Shown one piece after another: positions 13,577 to 28,200 of a stretch of 64,000 bases of DNA. Source of the stretch: Luidia sarsii (lineage: Eukaryota > Echinodermata > Asteroidea > Paxillosida > Luidiidae); contig OX465110.1 in the NCBI GenBank assembly GCA_949987565.1, positions 7,680,018 through 7,744,017 of the forward strand. The letters run 5' to 3'. Made by a program: the position numbers and the translations under genes. The notes under the pieces are model-generated. The model saw only the letters and a program-made list of their open reading frames with translations. It had not been told where the DNA came from and ran no database searches. The number at the start of each line of letters is the position of its first letter. The stretch's first letter is position 1.

Positions 13577-16500
13577 TTGGCCTCCAGTGAGGCCTTGGAA
13601 AAGGCAATCGACCAGGATCAAGAAATCTCAAATAGGACATTTGATGATGAAATTATAGTCATGTAAAGAGAACTTACTTCCATCAGCGAGGCAACTTGTG
13701 TTGTATGGGCAGTAGCACATTACAGTCGGCGGTGAGAATCTGGAAAGAAAAACAGACTTTGCGAGTTAATATCTCCTTCAATATTGTTATGATGGAGCTA
13801 AAACTTGGCCTCCAGTGAGGCCTTGGAAAAGGCAATCGACCAGGATCAAGAAATCTCAAATCGGACATTTGAAGATGAAATTATAGTCATGCAAAGAGAA
13901 CTTACCTCCATCAGCGAGGCAACTTGTGTTGTATGGGCAGTAGCACATTACAGTCGGAGAAGAGAATCTGGAAAGAAAAACAGACTTTGCGAGTTAATAT
14001 CTCCTTCAAAATAGTTATGATGGAGCTAAAACTTTGCCTCCAGTGAGGCCTTGGAAAAGGCAATCGACCAGGATCAAGAAATCTCAAATAGGACATTTGA
14101 TGATGAAATTATAGTCATACAGAGAGAACTTACTTCCATCAGCGAGGCAACTTGTGTTGTATGGGCAGTAGCACATTACAGTCGGAGAAGAGAATCTGGA
14201 AAGAAAAACAGACTTTGCGAGTTAATATCTCCTTCAATATAGTTATGATGGAGCTAAAACTTTGCCTCCAGTGAGGCCTTGGAAAAGGCAATCGACCAGG
14301 ATCAAGAAATCTCAAATCGGACATTTGATGATGAAATTATAATCATGCAAAGAGAACTTACTTCCATCAGCGAGGCAACTTGTGTTGTATGGGCAGTAGC
14401 ACATTACAGTCGGCGGAGAGAATCTGGAAAGAAAAACAGACTTTGCGAGTTAATATCTCCTTCAATATCACTATGATGAATCTAAAACTTGGCAAGTTAA
14501 AAGGCCTTGGAAAAGGCAATCGACCAGTATCAAGAAATCTCAAATCGGACATTTGAAGATGAAATTATAGTCATGCAAAGAGAACTTACTTCCATCAGCG
14601 AGGCAACTTGTGTTGTATGGGCAGTAGCACGTTACAGTCGGAGGAGAGAATCTGAAAAGAAAAACAGACTTTGCAAGTTAATATCTCCTTCAATATTGTT
14701 ATGATGGAGCTAAAACTTGGCCTCCAGTGAGGCCTTTGAAAAGGCAATCGACCAGGATCAAGAAATCTCAAATCAGACATTTGATAATGAAATTATAGTC
14801 ATGCAAAGAGAACTTACTTCCATCAGCGAGGCAACTTGTGTTGTATGGGCAGTAGCACATTACAGTCGGAGAAGAGAATCTGGAAAGAAAAACAGACTTT
14901 GCGAGGTAATATCTCCTTCAATATCACTATGATGAATCTAAAACTTGGCAAGATAAAAGGCCTTGGAAAAGGCAATCGACCAGTATCAAGAAATCTCAAA
15001 TCGGACATTTGAAGATGAAATTATAGTCATGCAAAGAGAACTTACTTCCATCAGCGAGGCAACTTGTGTTGTATGGGCAGTAGCACATTACAGTCGGAGG
15101 AGAGAATCTGGAAAGAAAAACAGACTTTGCAAGTTAATATCTCCTTCAATATAGTTATGATGGAGCTAAAACCTGGCCTCCAGTGAGGCCTTGGATAAGG
15201 CAATCGACCAGGATCAAGAAACCTCAAATCGGACATTTGATGATGAAATTATAGTCATGCAAAGAGAACTTACTTCCATCAGCGAGGCAACTTGTGTTGT
15301 ATGGGCAGTAGCACATTACAGTCGGAGAAGAGAATCTGGAAAGAAAAACAGACTTTGCAAGTTAATATCTCCTTCAATATTGTTATGATGGAGCTAAATC
15401 TTGGCCTCCAGTGAGGCCTTGGAAAAGGCAATCGACCAGGATCAAGAAATCTCAAATAGGACATTTGATGATGAAATTATAGTCATACAGAGAGAACTTA
15501 CTTCCATCAGCGAGGCAACTTGTGTTGTATGGGCAGTAGCACATTACAGTCGGCGGAGAGAATCTGGAAAGAAAAACAGACTTTGCGAGTTAATATCTCC
15601 TTCAATATTGTTATGATGGAGCTAAAACTTGGCCTCCAGTGAGGCCTTGGAAAAGGCAATCGACCAGGATCAAGAAATCTCAAATCGGACATTTGAAGAT
15701 GAAATTATAGTCATGCAAAGAGAACTTACCTCCATCAGCGAGGCAACTTGTGTTGTATGGGCAGTAGCACATTACAGTCGGAGGAGAGAATCTGGAAAGA
15801 AAAACAGACTTTGCAAGTTAATATCTCCTTCAATATTGTTATGATGGAGCTAAAACTTGGCCTCCAGTGAGGCCTTGGAAAAGGCAATCGACCAGGATCA
15901 AGAAATCTCAAATAGGACATTTGATGATGAAATTATAGTCATGCAAAGAGAACTTACTTCCATAAGCGAGGCAACTTGTGTTGTATGGGCAGTAGCACAT
16001 TACAGTCGGCGGAGAGAATCTGGAAAGAAAAACAGACTTTGCGAGTTAATATCTCCTTCAATATTGTTATGATGGAGCTAAAACTTGGCCTCCAGTGAGG
16101 CCTTGGAAAAGGCAATCGACCAGGATCAAGAAATCTCAAATCGGACATTTGAAGATGAAATTATAGTCATGCAAAGAGAACTTACCTCCATCAGCGAGGC
16201 AACTTGTGTTGTATGGGCAGTAGCACATTACAGTCGGAGAAGAGAATCTGGAAAGAAAAACAGACTTTGCGAGTTAATATCTCCTTCAAAATAGTTATGA
16301 TGGAGCTAAAACTTTGCCTCCAGTGAGGCCTTGGAAAAGGCAATCGACCAGGATCAAGAAATCTCAAATAGGACATTTGATGATGAAATTATAGTCATAC
16401 AGAGAGAACTTACTTCCATCAGCGAGGCAACTTGTGTTGTATGGGCAGTAGCACATTACAGTCGGAGAAGAGAATCTGGAAAGAAAAACAGACTTTGCGA

Positions 16501-16758
16501 GTTAATATCTCCTTCAATATAGTTATGATGGAGCTAAAACTTTGCCTCCAGTGAGGCCTTGGAAAAGGCAATCGACCAGGATCAAGAAATCTCAAATCGG
16601 ACATTTGATGATGAAATTATAATCATGCAAAGAGAACTTACTTCCATCAGCGAGGCAACTTGTGTTGTATGGGCAGTAGCACATTACAGTCGGCGGAGAG
16701 AATCTGGAAAGAAAAACAGACTTTGCGAGTTAACATCTCCTTCAATATCACTATGATG
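13577..16758. repeat. 10-mer offset repeat (2280 bp), about four monomers shared
   Basis: The run of monomers at 13805-14478 recurs at 16085-16758 (10 x 228). Shared markers are TCAAAATAG, AACTTTGCCTCC, CATACAGAG and ATAATCATG in the same order; one difference is TTAACATCTCC at about 16731. The monomers immediately before (13577 and 15857) are of the same class but differ at several points, including ATGTAAAG against ATGCAAAG. The intervening monomers match parts of the 18.6-kb block at an offset of 3876 bp (17 x 228). Confidence 0.75.
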
Positions 16759-18592
16759 GAGCTAAAACTTGGCCTCCAGTGAGGCCTTGGAAAAGGCAAT
16801 CGACCAGGATCAAGAAATCTCAAATCGGACATTTGATAATGAAATTATAGTCATACAGAGAGAACTTACTTCCATCAGCGAGGCAACTTGTGTTGTATGG
16901 GCAGTAGCACATTACAGTCGGCGGAGAGAATCTGGAAAGAAAAACAGACTTTGCGAGTTAATATCTCCTTCAATATCACTATGATGAATCTAAAACTTGG
17001 CAAGTTAAAAGGCCTTGGAAAAGGCAATCGACCAGTATCAAGAAATCTCAAATCGGACATTTGAAGATGAAATTATAGTCATGCAAAGAGAACTTACTTC
17101 CATCAGCGAGGCAACTTGTGTTGTATGGGCAGTAGCACATTACAGTCGGAGAAGAGAATCTGGAAAGAAAAACAGACTTTGCGAGGTAATATCTCCTTCA
17201 ATATCACTATGATGAATCTAAAACTTGGCAAGATAAAAGGCCTTGGAAAAGGCAATCGACCAGTATCAAGAAATCTCAAATCGGACATTTGAAGATGAAA
17301 TTTAAGTCATGCAAAGAGAACTTACTTCCATCAGCGAGGCAACTTGTGTTGTATGGGCAGTAGCACATTACAGTCGGAGGAGAGAATCTGGAAAGAAAAA
17401 CAGACTTTGCAAGTTAATATCTCCTTCAATATAATTATGATGGAGCTAAAACCTGGCCTCCAGTGAGGCCTCGGAAAAGGCAATCGACCAGGATCAAGAA
17501 ATCTCAAATAGGACATTTGATGTTGAAATTATAGTCATACAGAGAGAACTTACTTCCATCAGCGAGGCAACTTGTGTTGTATGGGCAGTAGCACATTACA
17601 GTCGGCGGAGAGAATCTGGAAAGAAAAACAGACTTTGCAAGTTAATATCTCCTTCAATATTGTTATGATGGAGCTAAAACTTGGCCTCCAGTGAGGCCTT
17701 GGAAAAGGCAATCGACCAGGATCAAGAAATCTCAAATCGGACATTTGAAGATGAAATTATAGTCATGCAAAGAGAAATTACCTCCATCAGCGAGGCAACT
17801 TGTGTTGTATGGGCAGTAGCACATTACAGTCGGAGGAGAGAATCTGGAAAGAAAAACAGACTTTGCAAGTTAATATCTCCTTCAATATTGTTATGATGGA
17901 GCTAAAACTTGGCCTCCAGTGAGGCCTTGGAAAAGGCAATCGACCAGGATCAAGAAATCTCAAATCGGACATTTGAAGATGAAATTATAGTCATGCAAAG
18001 AGAACTTACCTCCATCAGCAAGGCAACTTGTGTTATATGGGCAGTAGCATATTACAGTCGGAGAAGAGAATCTGGAAAGAAAAACAGACTTTGCGAGTTA
18101 ATATCTCCTTCAAAATAGTTATGATGGAGCTAAAACTTTGCCTCCAGTGAGGCCTTGGAAAAGGCAATCGACCAGGATCAAGAAATCTCAAATAGGACAT
18201 TTGATGATGAAATTATAGTCATACAGAGAGAACTTACTTCCATCAGTGAGGCAACTTGTGTTGTATGGGCAGTAGCACATTACAGTCGGAGAAGAGAATC
18301 TGGAAAGAAAAACGGACTTTGCGAGTTAATATCTCCTTCAATATAGTTATGATGGAGCTAAAACCTGGCAAGTTAAAAGGCCTTGGAAAAGGCAATCGAC
18401 CAGTATCAAGAAATCTCAAATCGGACATTTGAAGATGAAATTATAGTCATGCAAAGAGAACTTACTTCCATCAGCGAGGCAACTTGTGTTGTATGGGCAG
18501 TAGCACATTACAGTCGGAGGAGAGAATCTGGAAAGAAAAACAGACTTTGCAAGTTAATATCTCCTTCAATATTGTTATGATGGAGCTAAAAC

Positions 18593-21500
18593 TTGGCCTC
18601 CAGTGAGGCCTTGGAAAAGGCAATCGACCAGGATCAAGAAATCTCAAATCGGACATTTGATAATGAAATTATAGTCATGCAAAGAGAACTTACTTCCATC
18701 AGCGAGGCAACTTGTGTTGTATGGGCAGTAGCACATTACAGTCGGAGAAGAGAATCTGGAAAGAAAAACAGACTTTGCGAGGTAATATCTCCTTCAATAT
18801 CACTATGATGAATCTAAAACTTGGCAAGATAAAAGGCCTTGGAAAAGGCAATCGACCAGTATCAAGAAATCTCAAATCGGACATTTGAAGATGAAATTAT
18901 AGTCATGCAAAGAGAACTTACTTCCATCAGCGAGGCAACTTGTGTTGTATGGGCAGTAGCACATTACAGTCGGAGGAGAGAATCTGGAAAGAAAAACAGA
19001 CTTTGCAAGTTAATATCTCCTTCAATATAGTTATGATGGAGCTAAAACCTGGCCTCCAGTGAGGCCTTGGATAAGGCAATCGACCAGGATCAAGAAACCT
19101 CAAATCGGACATTTGATGATGAAATTATAGTCATGCAAAGAGAACTTACTTCCATCAGCGAGGCAACTTGTGTTGTATGGGCAGTAGCACATTACAGTCG
19201 GAGAAGAGAATCTGGAAAGAAAAACAGACTTTGCAAGTTAATATCTCCTTCAATATTGTTATGATGGAGCTAAAACTTGGCCTCCAGTGAGGCCTTGGAA
19301 AAGGCAATCGACCAGGATCAAGAAATCTCAAATAGGACATTTGATGATGAAATTATAGTCATACAGAGAGAACTTACTTCCATCAGCGAGGCAACTTGTG
19401 TTGTATGGGCAGTAGCACATTACAGTCGCCGGAGAGAATCTGGAAAGAAAAACAGACATTGCGAGTTAATATCTCCTTCAATATTGTTATGATGGAGCTA
19501 AAACTTGGCCTCCAGTGAGGCCTTGGAAAAGGCAATCGACCAGGATCAAGAAATCTCAAATCGGACATTTGATGATGAAATTATAGTCATGCAAAGAGAA
19601 CTTACCTCCATTAGCGAGGCAACTTGTGTTGTATGGGCAGTAGCACATTACAGTCGGAGAAGAGAATCTGGAAAGAAAAACAGACTTTGCGAGTTAATAT
19701 CTCCTTCAATATAGTTATGATGGAGCTAAAACTTTGCCTCCAGTGAGGCCTTGGAAAAGGCAATCGACCAGGATCAAGAAATCTCAAATCGGACATTTGA
19801 TGATGAAATTATAATCATGCAAAGAGAACTTACTTCCATCAGCGAGGCAACTTGTGTTGTATGGGCAGTAGCACATTACAGTCGGCGGAGAGAATCTGGA
19901 AAGAAAAACAGACTTTGCGAGTTAATATCTCCTTCAATATCACTATGATGAATCTAAAACTTGGCAAGTTAAAAGGCCTTGGAAAAGGCAATCGACCAGT
20001 ATCAAGAAATCTCAAATCGGACATTTGAAGATGAAATTATAGTCATGCAAAGAGAACTTACTTCCATCAGCGAGGCAACTTGTGTTGTATGGGCAGTAGC
20101 ACATTACAGTCGGAGGAGAGAATCTGGAAAGAAAAACAGACTTTGCAAGTTAATATCTCCTTCAATATTGTTATGATGGAGCTAAAACTTGGCCTCCAGT
20201 GAGGCCTTGGAAAAGGCAATCGACCAGGATCAAGAAATCTCAAATCGGACATTTGAAGATGAAATTATAGTCATGCAAAGAGAACTTACTTCCATCAGCG
20301 AGGCAACTTGTGTTGTATGGGCAGTAGCACATTACAGTCGGCGGAGAGAATCTGGAAAGAAAAACAGACTTTGCGAGTTAATATCTCCTTCAATATTGTT
20401 ATGATGGAGCTAAAACTTGGCCTCCAGTGAGGCCTTGGAAAAGGCAATCGACCAGGATCAAGAAATCTCAAATCGGACATTTGAAGATGAAATTATAGTC
20501 ATGCAAAGAGAAATTACCTCCATCAGCGAGGCAACTTGTGTTGTATGGGCAGTAGCACATTACAGTCGGAGGAGAGAATCTGGAAAGAAAAACAGACTTT
20601 GCAAGTTAATATCTCCTTCAATATTGTTATGATGGAGCTAAAACTTGGCCTCCAGTGAGGCCTTGGAAAAGGCAATCGACCAGGATCAAGAAATCTCAAA
20701 TCGGACATTTGATAATGAAATTATAGTCATGCAAAGAGAACTTACTTCCATCAGCGAGGCAACTTGTGTTGTATAGGCAGTAGCACATTACAGTCGGAGA
20801 AGAGAATCTGGAAAGAAAAACAGACTTTGCGAGGTAATATCTCCTTCAATATCACTATGATGAATCTAAAACTTGGCAAGATAAAAGGCCTTGGAAAAGG
20901 CAATCGACCAGTATCAAGAAATCTCAAATCGGACATTTGAAGATGAAATTATAGTCATGCAAAGAGAACTTACTTCCATCAGCGAGGCAACTTGTGTTGT
21001 ATGGGCAGTAGCACATTACAGTCGGAGGAGAGAATCTGGAAAGAAAAACAGACTTTGCAAGTTAATATCTCCTTCAATATAGTTATGATGGAGCTAAAAC
21101 CTGGCCTCCAGTGAGGCCTTGGATAAGGCAATCGACCAGGATCAAGAAACCTCAAATCGGACATTTGATGATGAAATGATAGTCATGCAAAGAGAACTTA
21201 CTTCCATCAGCGAGGCAACTTGTGTTGTATGGGCAGTAGCACATTACAGTCGGAGAAGAGAATCTGGAAAGAAAAACAGACTTTGCAAGTTAATATCTCC
21301 TTCAATATTGTTATGATGGAGCTAAAACTTGGCCTCCAGTGAGGCCTTGGAAAAGGCAATCGACCAGGATCAAGAAATCTCAAATAGGACATTTGATGAT
21401 GAAATTATAGTCATACAGAGAGAACTTACTTCCATCAGCGAGGCAACTTGTGTTGTATGGGCAGTAGCACATTACAGTCGCCGGAGAGAATCTGGAAAGA

Positions 21501-22240
21501 AAAACAGACATTGCGAGTTAATATCTCCTTCAATATTGTTATGATGGAGCTAAAACTTGGCCTCCAGTGAGGCCTTGGAAAAGGCAATCGACCAGGATCA
21601 AGAAATCTCAAATCGGACATTTGATGATGAAATTATAGTCATGCAAAGAGAACTTACCTCCATTAGCGAGGCAACTTGTGTTGTATGGGCAGTAGCACAT
21701 TACAGTCGGAGAAGAGAATCTGGAAAGAAAAACAGACTTTGCGAGTTAATATCTCCTTCAATATAGTTATGATGGAGCTAAAACTTTGCCTCCAGTGAGG
21801 CCTTGGAAAAGGCAATCGACCAGGATCAAGAAATCTCAAATCGGACATTTGATGATGAAATTATAATCATGCAAAGAGAACTTACTTCCATCAGCGAGGC
21901 AACTTGTGTTGTATGGGCAGTAGCACATTACAGTCGGCGGAGAGAATCTGGAAAGAAAAACAGACTTTGCGAGTTAATATCTCCTTCAATATCACTATGA
22001 TGAATCTAAAACTTGGCAAGTTAAAAGGCCTTGGAAAAGGCAATCGACCAGTATCAAGAAATCTCAAATCGGACATTTGAAGATGAAATTATAGTCATGC
22101 AAAGAGAACTTACTTCCATCAGCGAGGCAACTTGTGTTGTATGGGCAGTAGCACATTACAGTCGGAGGAGAGAATCTGGAAAGAAAAACAGACTTTGCAA
22201 GTTAATATCTCCTTCAATATTGTTATGATGGAGCTAAAAC
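18593..22240. repeat. 9-mer higher-order repeat (2052 bp), seven monomers shared
   Basis: Monomers at 18593-20188 recur at 20645-22240, an offset of exactly 9 x 228. Markers are CAGTCGCCGG with AGACATTGCG (19425 and 21477 regions), ACCTCCATTAGCG (19606 and 21658 regions) and AACCTGGCC with GAAACCTC. Few differences are visible: TTGTATAGG near 20772 against TTGTATGGG, and GAAATGATAG near 21176 against GAAATTATAG. The two non-shared monomers between the copies (20189-20644) include a GAGAAATTACC marker also present at 17773, 2736 bp (12 monomers) away. Confidence 0.88.
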
Positions 22241-25204
22241 TTGGCCTCCAGTGAGGCCTTGGAAAAGGCAATCGACCAGGATCAAGAAATCTCAAATCGG
22301 ACATTTGATAATGAAATTATAAAAATGCAAAGAGAACTTACTTCCATCAGCGAGGCAACTTGTGTTGTATGGGCAGTAGCACATTACAGTCGGCGGAGAG
22401 AATCTCGAAAGAAAAACAGACTTTGCGAGTTAATATCTCCTTCAATATCACTATGATGAATCTAAAACTTGGCAAGTTAAAAGGCCTTGGAAAAGGCAAT
22501 CGACCAGTATCAAGAAATCTCAAATCGGACATTTGAAGATGAAAATATAGTCATGCAAAGAGAACTTACTTCCATCAGCGAGGCAACTTGTGTTGTATGG
22601 GCAGTAGCACATTACAGTCGGAGGAGAGAATCTGGAAAGAAAAACAGACTTTGCAAGTTAATATCTCCTTCATCATTGTTATGATGGAGCTAAAACCTGG
22701 CCTCCAGTGAGGCCTTGGAAAAGGCAATCGACCAGGATCAAGAAATCTAAAATCGGACATTCGAAGATGAAATTATAGTCATGCAAAGAGAACTTACTTC
22801 CATCAGCGAGGCAACTTGTGTTGTATGGGCAGTAGCACATTACAGTCGGCGGAGAGAATCTGGAAAGAAAAACAGACTTTGCGAGTTAATATCTCCTTTA
22901 ATATTGTTTTGATGGAGCTAAAACTTGGCCTCCAGTGAGGCCTTGGATAAGGCAATCGACCAGGATCAAGAAATCTCAAATCGGACATTTGAAGATGAAA
23001 TTATAGTCATGCAAAGAGAACTTACCTCCATCAGCGAGGCAACTTGTGTTGTATGGGCAGTAGCACATTACAGTCGGAGAAGAGAATCTGGAAAGAAAAA
23101 CAGACTTTGCAAGTTAATATCTCCTTCAATATTGTTATGATGGAGCTAAAACTTGGCCTCCAGTGAGGCCTTGGAAAAGGCAATCGACCAGGATCAAGAA
23201 ATCTCAAATAGGACATTTGATAATGAAATTATAGTCATGCAAAGAGAACTTACTTCCATCAGCTAGGCAACTTGTGTTGTATGGGCAGTAGCACATTACA
23301 GTCGGCGGAGAGAATCTGGAAAGAAAAACAGACTTTGCGAGTTAATATCTCCTTCAATATTGTTATGATGGAGCTAAAACTTGGCCTCCAGTGAGGCCTT
23401 GGAAAAGGCAATCGACCAGGATCAAGAAATCTCAAATCGGACATTTGAAGATGAAATTATAGTCATGCAAAGAGAACTTACCTCCATCAGCGAGGCAACT
23501 TGTGTTGTATGGGCAGTAGCACATTACAGTCGGAGAAGAGAATCTGGAAAGAAAAACAGACTTTGCGAGTTAATATTTCCTTCAAAATAGTTATGATGGA
23601 GCTAAAACTTTGCCTCCAGTGAGGCCTTGGAAAAGGCAATCGACCAGGATCAAGAAATCTCAAATAGGACATTTGATGATGAAATAATAGTCATACAGAG
23701 AGAACTTACTTCCATCAGCGAGGCAACTTGTGTTGTATGGGCAGTAGCACATTACAGTCGGAGAAGAGAATCTGGAAAGAAAAACAGACTTTGCGAGTTA
23801 ATATCTCCTTCAATATAGTTATGATGGAGCTAAAACTTTGCCTCCAGTGAGGCCTTGGAAAAGGCAATCGACCAGGATCAAGAAATCTCAAATCGGACAT
23901 TTGATGATGAAATTATAATCATGCAAAGAGAACTTACATCCATCAGCGAGGCAACCTGTGTTGTATGGGCAGTAACACATTACAGTCGGCGGAGAGAATC
24001 TGGAAAGAAAAACAGACTTTGCGAGTTAATATCTCCTTCAATATCATTATGATGAATCTAAAACTTGGCAAGTTAAAAGGCCTTGGAAAAGGCAATCGAC
24101 CAGTATCAAGAAATCTCAAATCGGACATTTGAAGATGAAATTATAGTCATGCAAAGAGAACTTACTTCCATCAGCGAGGCAACTTGTGTTGTATGGGCAG
24201 TAGCACATTACAGTCGGAGGAGAGAATCTGGAAAGAAAAACAGACTTTGCAAGTTAATATCTCCTTCAATATTGTTATGATGGAGCTAAACCTTGGCCTC
24301 CAGTGAGGCCTTGGAAAAGGCAATCGACCAGGATCAAGAAATCTCAAATCGGACATTTGATAATGAAATTATAGTCATGCAAAGAGAACTTACTTCCATC
24401 AGCGAGGCAACTTGTGTTGTATGGGCAGTAGCACATTACAGTCGGAGAAGAGAATCTGGAAAGAAAAACAGACTTTGCGAGGTAATATCTCCTTCAATAT
24501 CACTATGATGAATCTAAAACTTGGCAAGAAAAAAGGCCTTGGAAAAGGCAATCGACCAGTATCAAGAAATCTCAAATCGGACATTTGAAGATGAAATTAT
24601 AGTCATGCAAAGAGAACTTACTTCCATCAGCGAGGCAACTTGTGTTGTATGGGCAGTAGCACATTACAGTCGGAGGAGAGAATCTGGAAAGAAAAACAGA
24701 CTTTGCAAGTTAATATCTCCTTCAATATAGTTATGATGGAGCTAAAACCTGGCCTCCAGTGAGGCCTTGGATAAGGCAATCGACCAGGATCAAGAAATCT
24801 CAAATCGGACATTTGAAGATGAAATTATAGTCATGGAAAGAGAACTTACTTCCATCAGCGAGGCAACTTGTGTTGTATGGGCAGTAGCACATTACAGTCG
24901 GAGGAGAGAATCTGGAAAGAAAAACAGACTTTGCAAGTTAATATCTCCTTCAATATCACTATGATGAATCTAAAACTTGGCAAGTTAAAAGGCCTTGGAA
25001 AAGGCAATCGACCAGTATCAAGAAATCTCAAATCGGACATTTGAAGATGAAATTATAGTCATGCAAAGAGAACTTACTTCCATCAGCGAGGCAACTTGTG
25101 TTGTATGGGCAGTAGCACATTACAGTCGGAGAAGAGAATCTGGAAAGAAAAACAGACTTTGCAAGTTAATATCTCCTTCAATATTGTTATGATGGAGCTA
25201 AAAC

Positions 25205-28200
25205 TTGGCCTCCAGTGAGGCCTTGGAAAGGCAATCGACCAGGATCAAGAAATCTCAAATCGGACATTTGATGATGAAATTATAGTCATGCAAAGAGAAC
25301 TTACCGCCATTAGCGAGGCAACTTGTGTTGTATGGGCAGTAGCACATTACAGTCGGAGAAGAGAATCTGGAAAGAAAAACAGACTTTGCGAGTTAATATC
25401 TCCTTCAATATAGTTATGATGGAGCTAAAACTTTGCCTCCAGTGAGGCCTTGGAAAAGGCAATCGACCAGGATCAAGAAATCTCAAATCGGACATTTGAT
25501 TATGAAATTATAATCATGCAAAGAGAACTTACTTCCATCAGCGAGGCAACTTGTGTTGTATGGGCAGTAGCACATTACAGTCGGCGGAGAGAATCTGGAA
25601 AGAAAAACAGACTTTGCGAGTTAATATCTCCTTCAATATCACTATGATGAATCTAAAACTTGGCAAGTTAAAAGGCCTTGGAAAAGGCAATCGACCAGTA
25701 TCAAGAAATCTCAAATCGGACATTTGAAGATGAAATTATAGTCATGCAAAGAGAACTTACTTCCATCAGCGAGGCAACTTGTGTTGTATGGGCAGTAGCA
25801 CATTACAGTCGGAGGAGAGAATCTGGAAAGAAAAACAGACTTTGCAAGTTAATATCTCCTTCAATATCACTATGATGAATCTAAAACTTGGCAAGTTAAA
25901 AGGCCTTGGAAAAGGCAATCGACCAGTATCAAGAAATCTCAAATCGGACATTTGAAGATGAAATTATAGTCATGCAAAGAGAACTTACTTCCATCAGCGA
26001 GGCAACTTGTGTTGCATGGGCAGTAGCACATTACAGTCGGAGGAGAGAATCTGGAAAGAAAAACAGACTTTGCAAGTTAATATCTCCTTCAATATTGTTA
26101 TGATGGAGCTAAAACTTGGCCTCCAGTGAGGCCTTGGAAAAGGCAATCGACCAGGATCAAGAAATCTCAAATCGGACATTTGATAATGAAATTATAAAAA
26201 TGCAAAGAGAACTTACTTCCATCAGCGAGGCAACTTGTGTTGTATGGGCAGTAGCACATTACAGTCGGCGGAGAGAATCTGGAAAGAAAACAGACTTTGC
26301 GAGTTAATATCTCCTTCAATATCACTATGATGAATCTAAAACTTGGCAAGTTAAAAGGCCTTGGAAAAGGCAATCGACCAGTATCAAGAAATCTCAAATC
26401 GGACATTTGAAGATGAAAATATAGTCATGCAAAGAGAACTTACTTCCATCAGCGAGGCAACTTGTGTTGTATGGGCAGTAGCACATTACAGTCGGAGGAG
26501 AGAATCTGGAAAGAAAAACAGACTTTGCAAGTTAATATCTCCTTCAATATTGTTATGATGGAGCTAAAACCTGGCCTCCAGTGAGGCCTTGGAAAAGGCA
26601 ATCGACCAGGATCAAGAAATCTCAAATCGGACATTTGAAGATGAAATTATAGTCATGCAAAGAGAACTTACTTCCATCAGCGAGGCAACTTGTGTTGTAT
26701 GGGCAGTAGCACATTACAGTCGGCGGAGAGAATCTGGAAAGAAAAACAGACTTTGCGAGTTAATATCTCCTTTAATATTGTTATGATGGAGCTAAAACTT
26801 GGCCTCCAGTGAGGCCTTGGATAAGGCAATCGACCAGGATCAAGAAATCTCAAATCGGAAATTTGATGATAAAATTATGATCACTCAAAGAGAACTTACT
26901 TCAATCAGCGAGGAAACTTGTGTTGTATGGGCAGTAGCACATTACAGTCGGAGGAGAGAATCTGGAAAGAAAAACAGACTTTGCAAGTTAATATCTCCTT
27001 CAATATTGTTATGATGGAGCTAAAACTTGGCCTCCAGTGAGGCCTTGGAAAAGGCAATCGACCAGGATCAAGAAATCTCAAATAGGACATTTGATGATGA
27101 AATTATAGTCATGCAAAGAGAACTTACTTCCATCAGCGAGGCAACTTGTGTTGTATGGGCAGTAGCACATTACAGTCGGCGGAGAGAATCTGGAAAGAAA
27201 AACAGACTTTGCGAGTTAATATCTCCTTCAATATTGTTATGATGGAGCTAAAACTTGGCCTCCAGTGAGGCCTTGGAAAAGGCAATCGACCAGGATCAAG
27301 AAATCTCAAATAGGACATTTGATGATGAAATTATAGTCATACAGAGAGAACTTACTTCCATCAGCGAGGCAACTTGTGTTGTATGGGCAGTAGCACATTA
27401 CAGTCGGAGAAGAGAATCTGGAAAGAAAAACAGACTTTGGGAGTTAATATCTCCTTCAATATAGTTATGATGGAACTAAAACTTTGCCTCCAGTGAGGCC
27501 TTGGAAAAGGCAATCGACCAGGATCAAGAAATCTCAAATCGGACATTTGATGATGAAATTATAATCATGCAAAGAGAACTTACTTCCATCAGCGAGGCAA
27601 CTTGTGTTGTATGGGCAGTAGCACATTACAGTCGGCGGAGAGAATCTGGAAAGAAAAACAGACTTTGCGAGTTAATATCTCCTTCAATATCACTATGATG
27701 AATCTAAAACTTGGCAAGTTAAAAGGCCTTGGAAAAGGCAATCGACCAGGATCAAGAAATCTCAAATCGGACATTTGATAATGAAATTATAAAAATGCAA
27801 AGAGAACTTACTTCCATCAGCGAGGCAACTTGTGTTGTATGGGCAGTAGCACATTACAGTCGGCGGAGAGAATCTGGAAAGAAAAACAGACTTTGCGAGT
27901 TAATATCTCCTTAAATATCACTATGATGAATCTAAAACTTGGCAAGTTAAAAGGCCTTGGAAAAGGCAATCGACCAGTATCAAGAAATCTCAAATCGGAC
28001 ATTTGAAGATGAAATATAGTCATGCAAAGAGAACTTACTTCCATCAGCGAGGCAACTTGTGTTGTATGGGCAGTAGCACATTACAGTCGGAGGAGAGAAT
28101 CTGGAAAGAAAAAACAGACTTTGCAAGTTAATATCTCCTTCAATATTGTTATGATGGAGCTAAAACTTGGCCTCCAGTGAGGCCTTGGAAAAGGCAATCG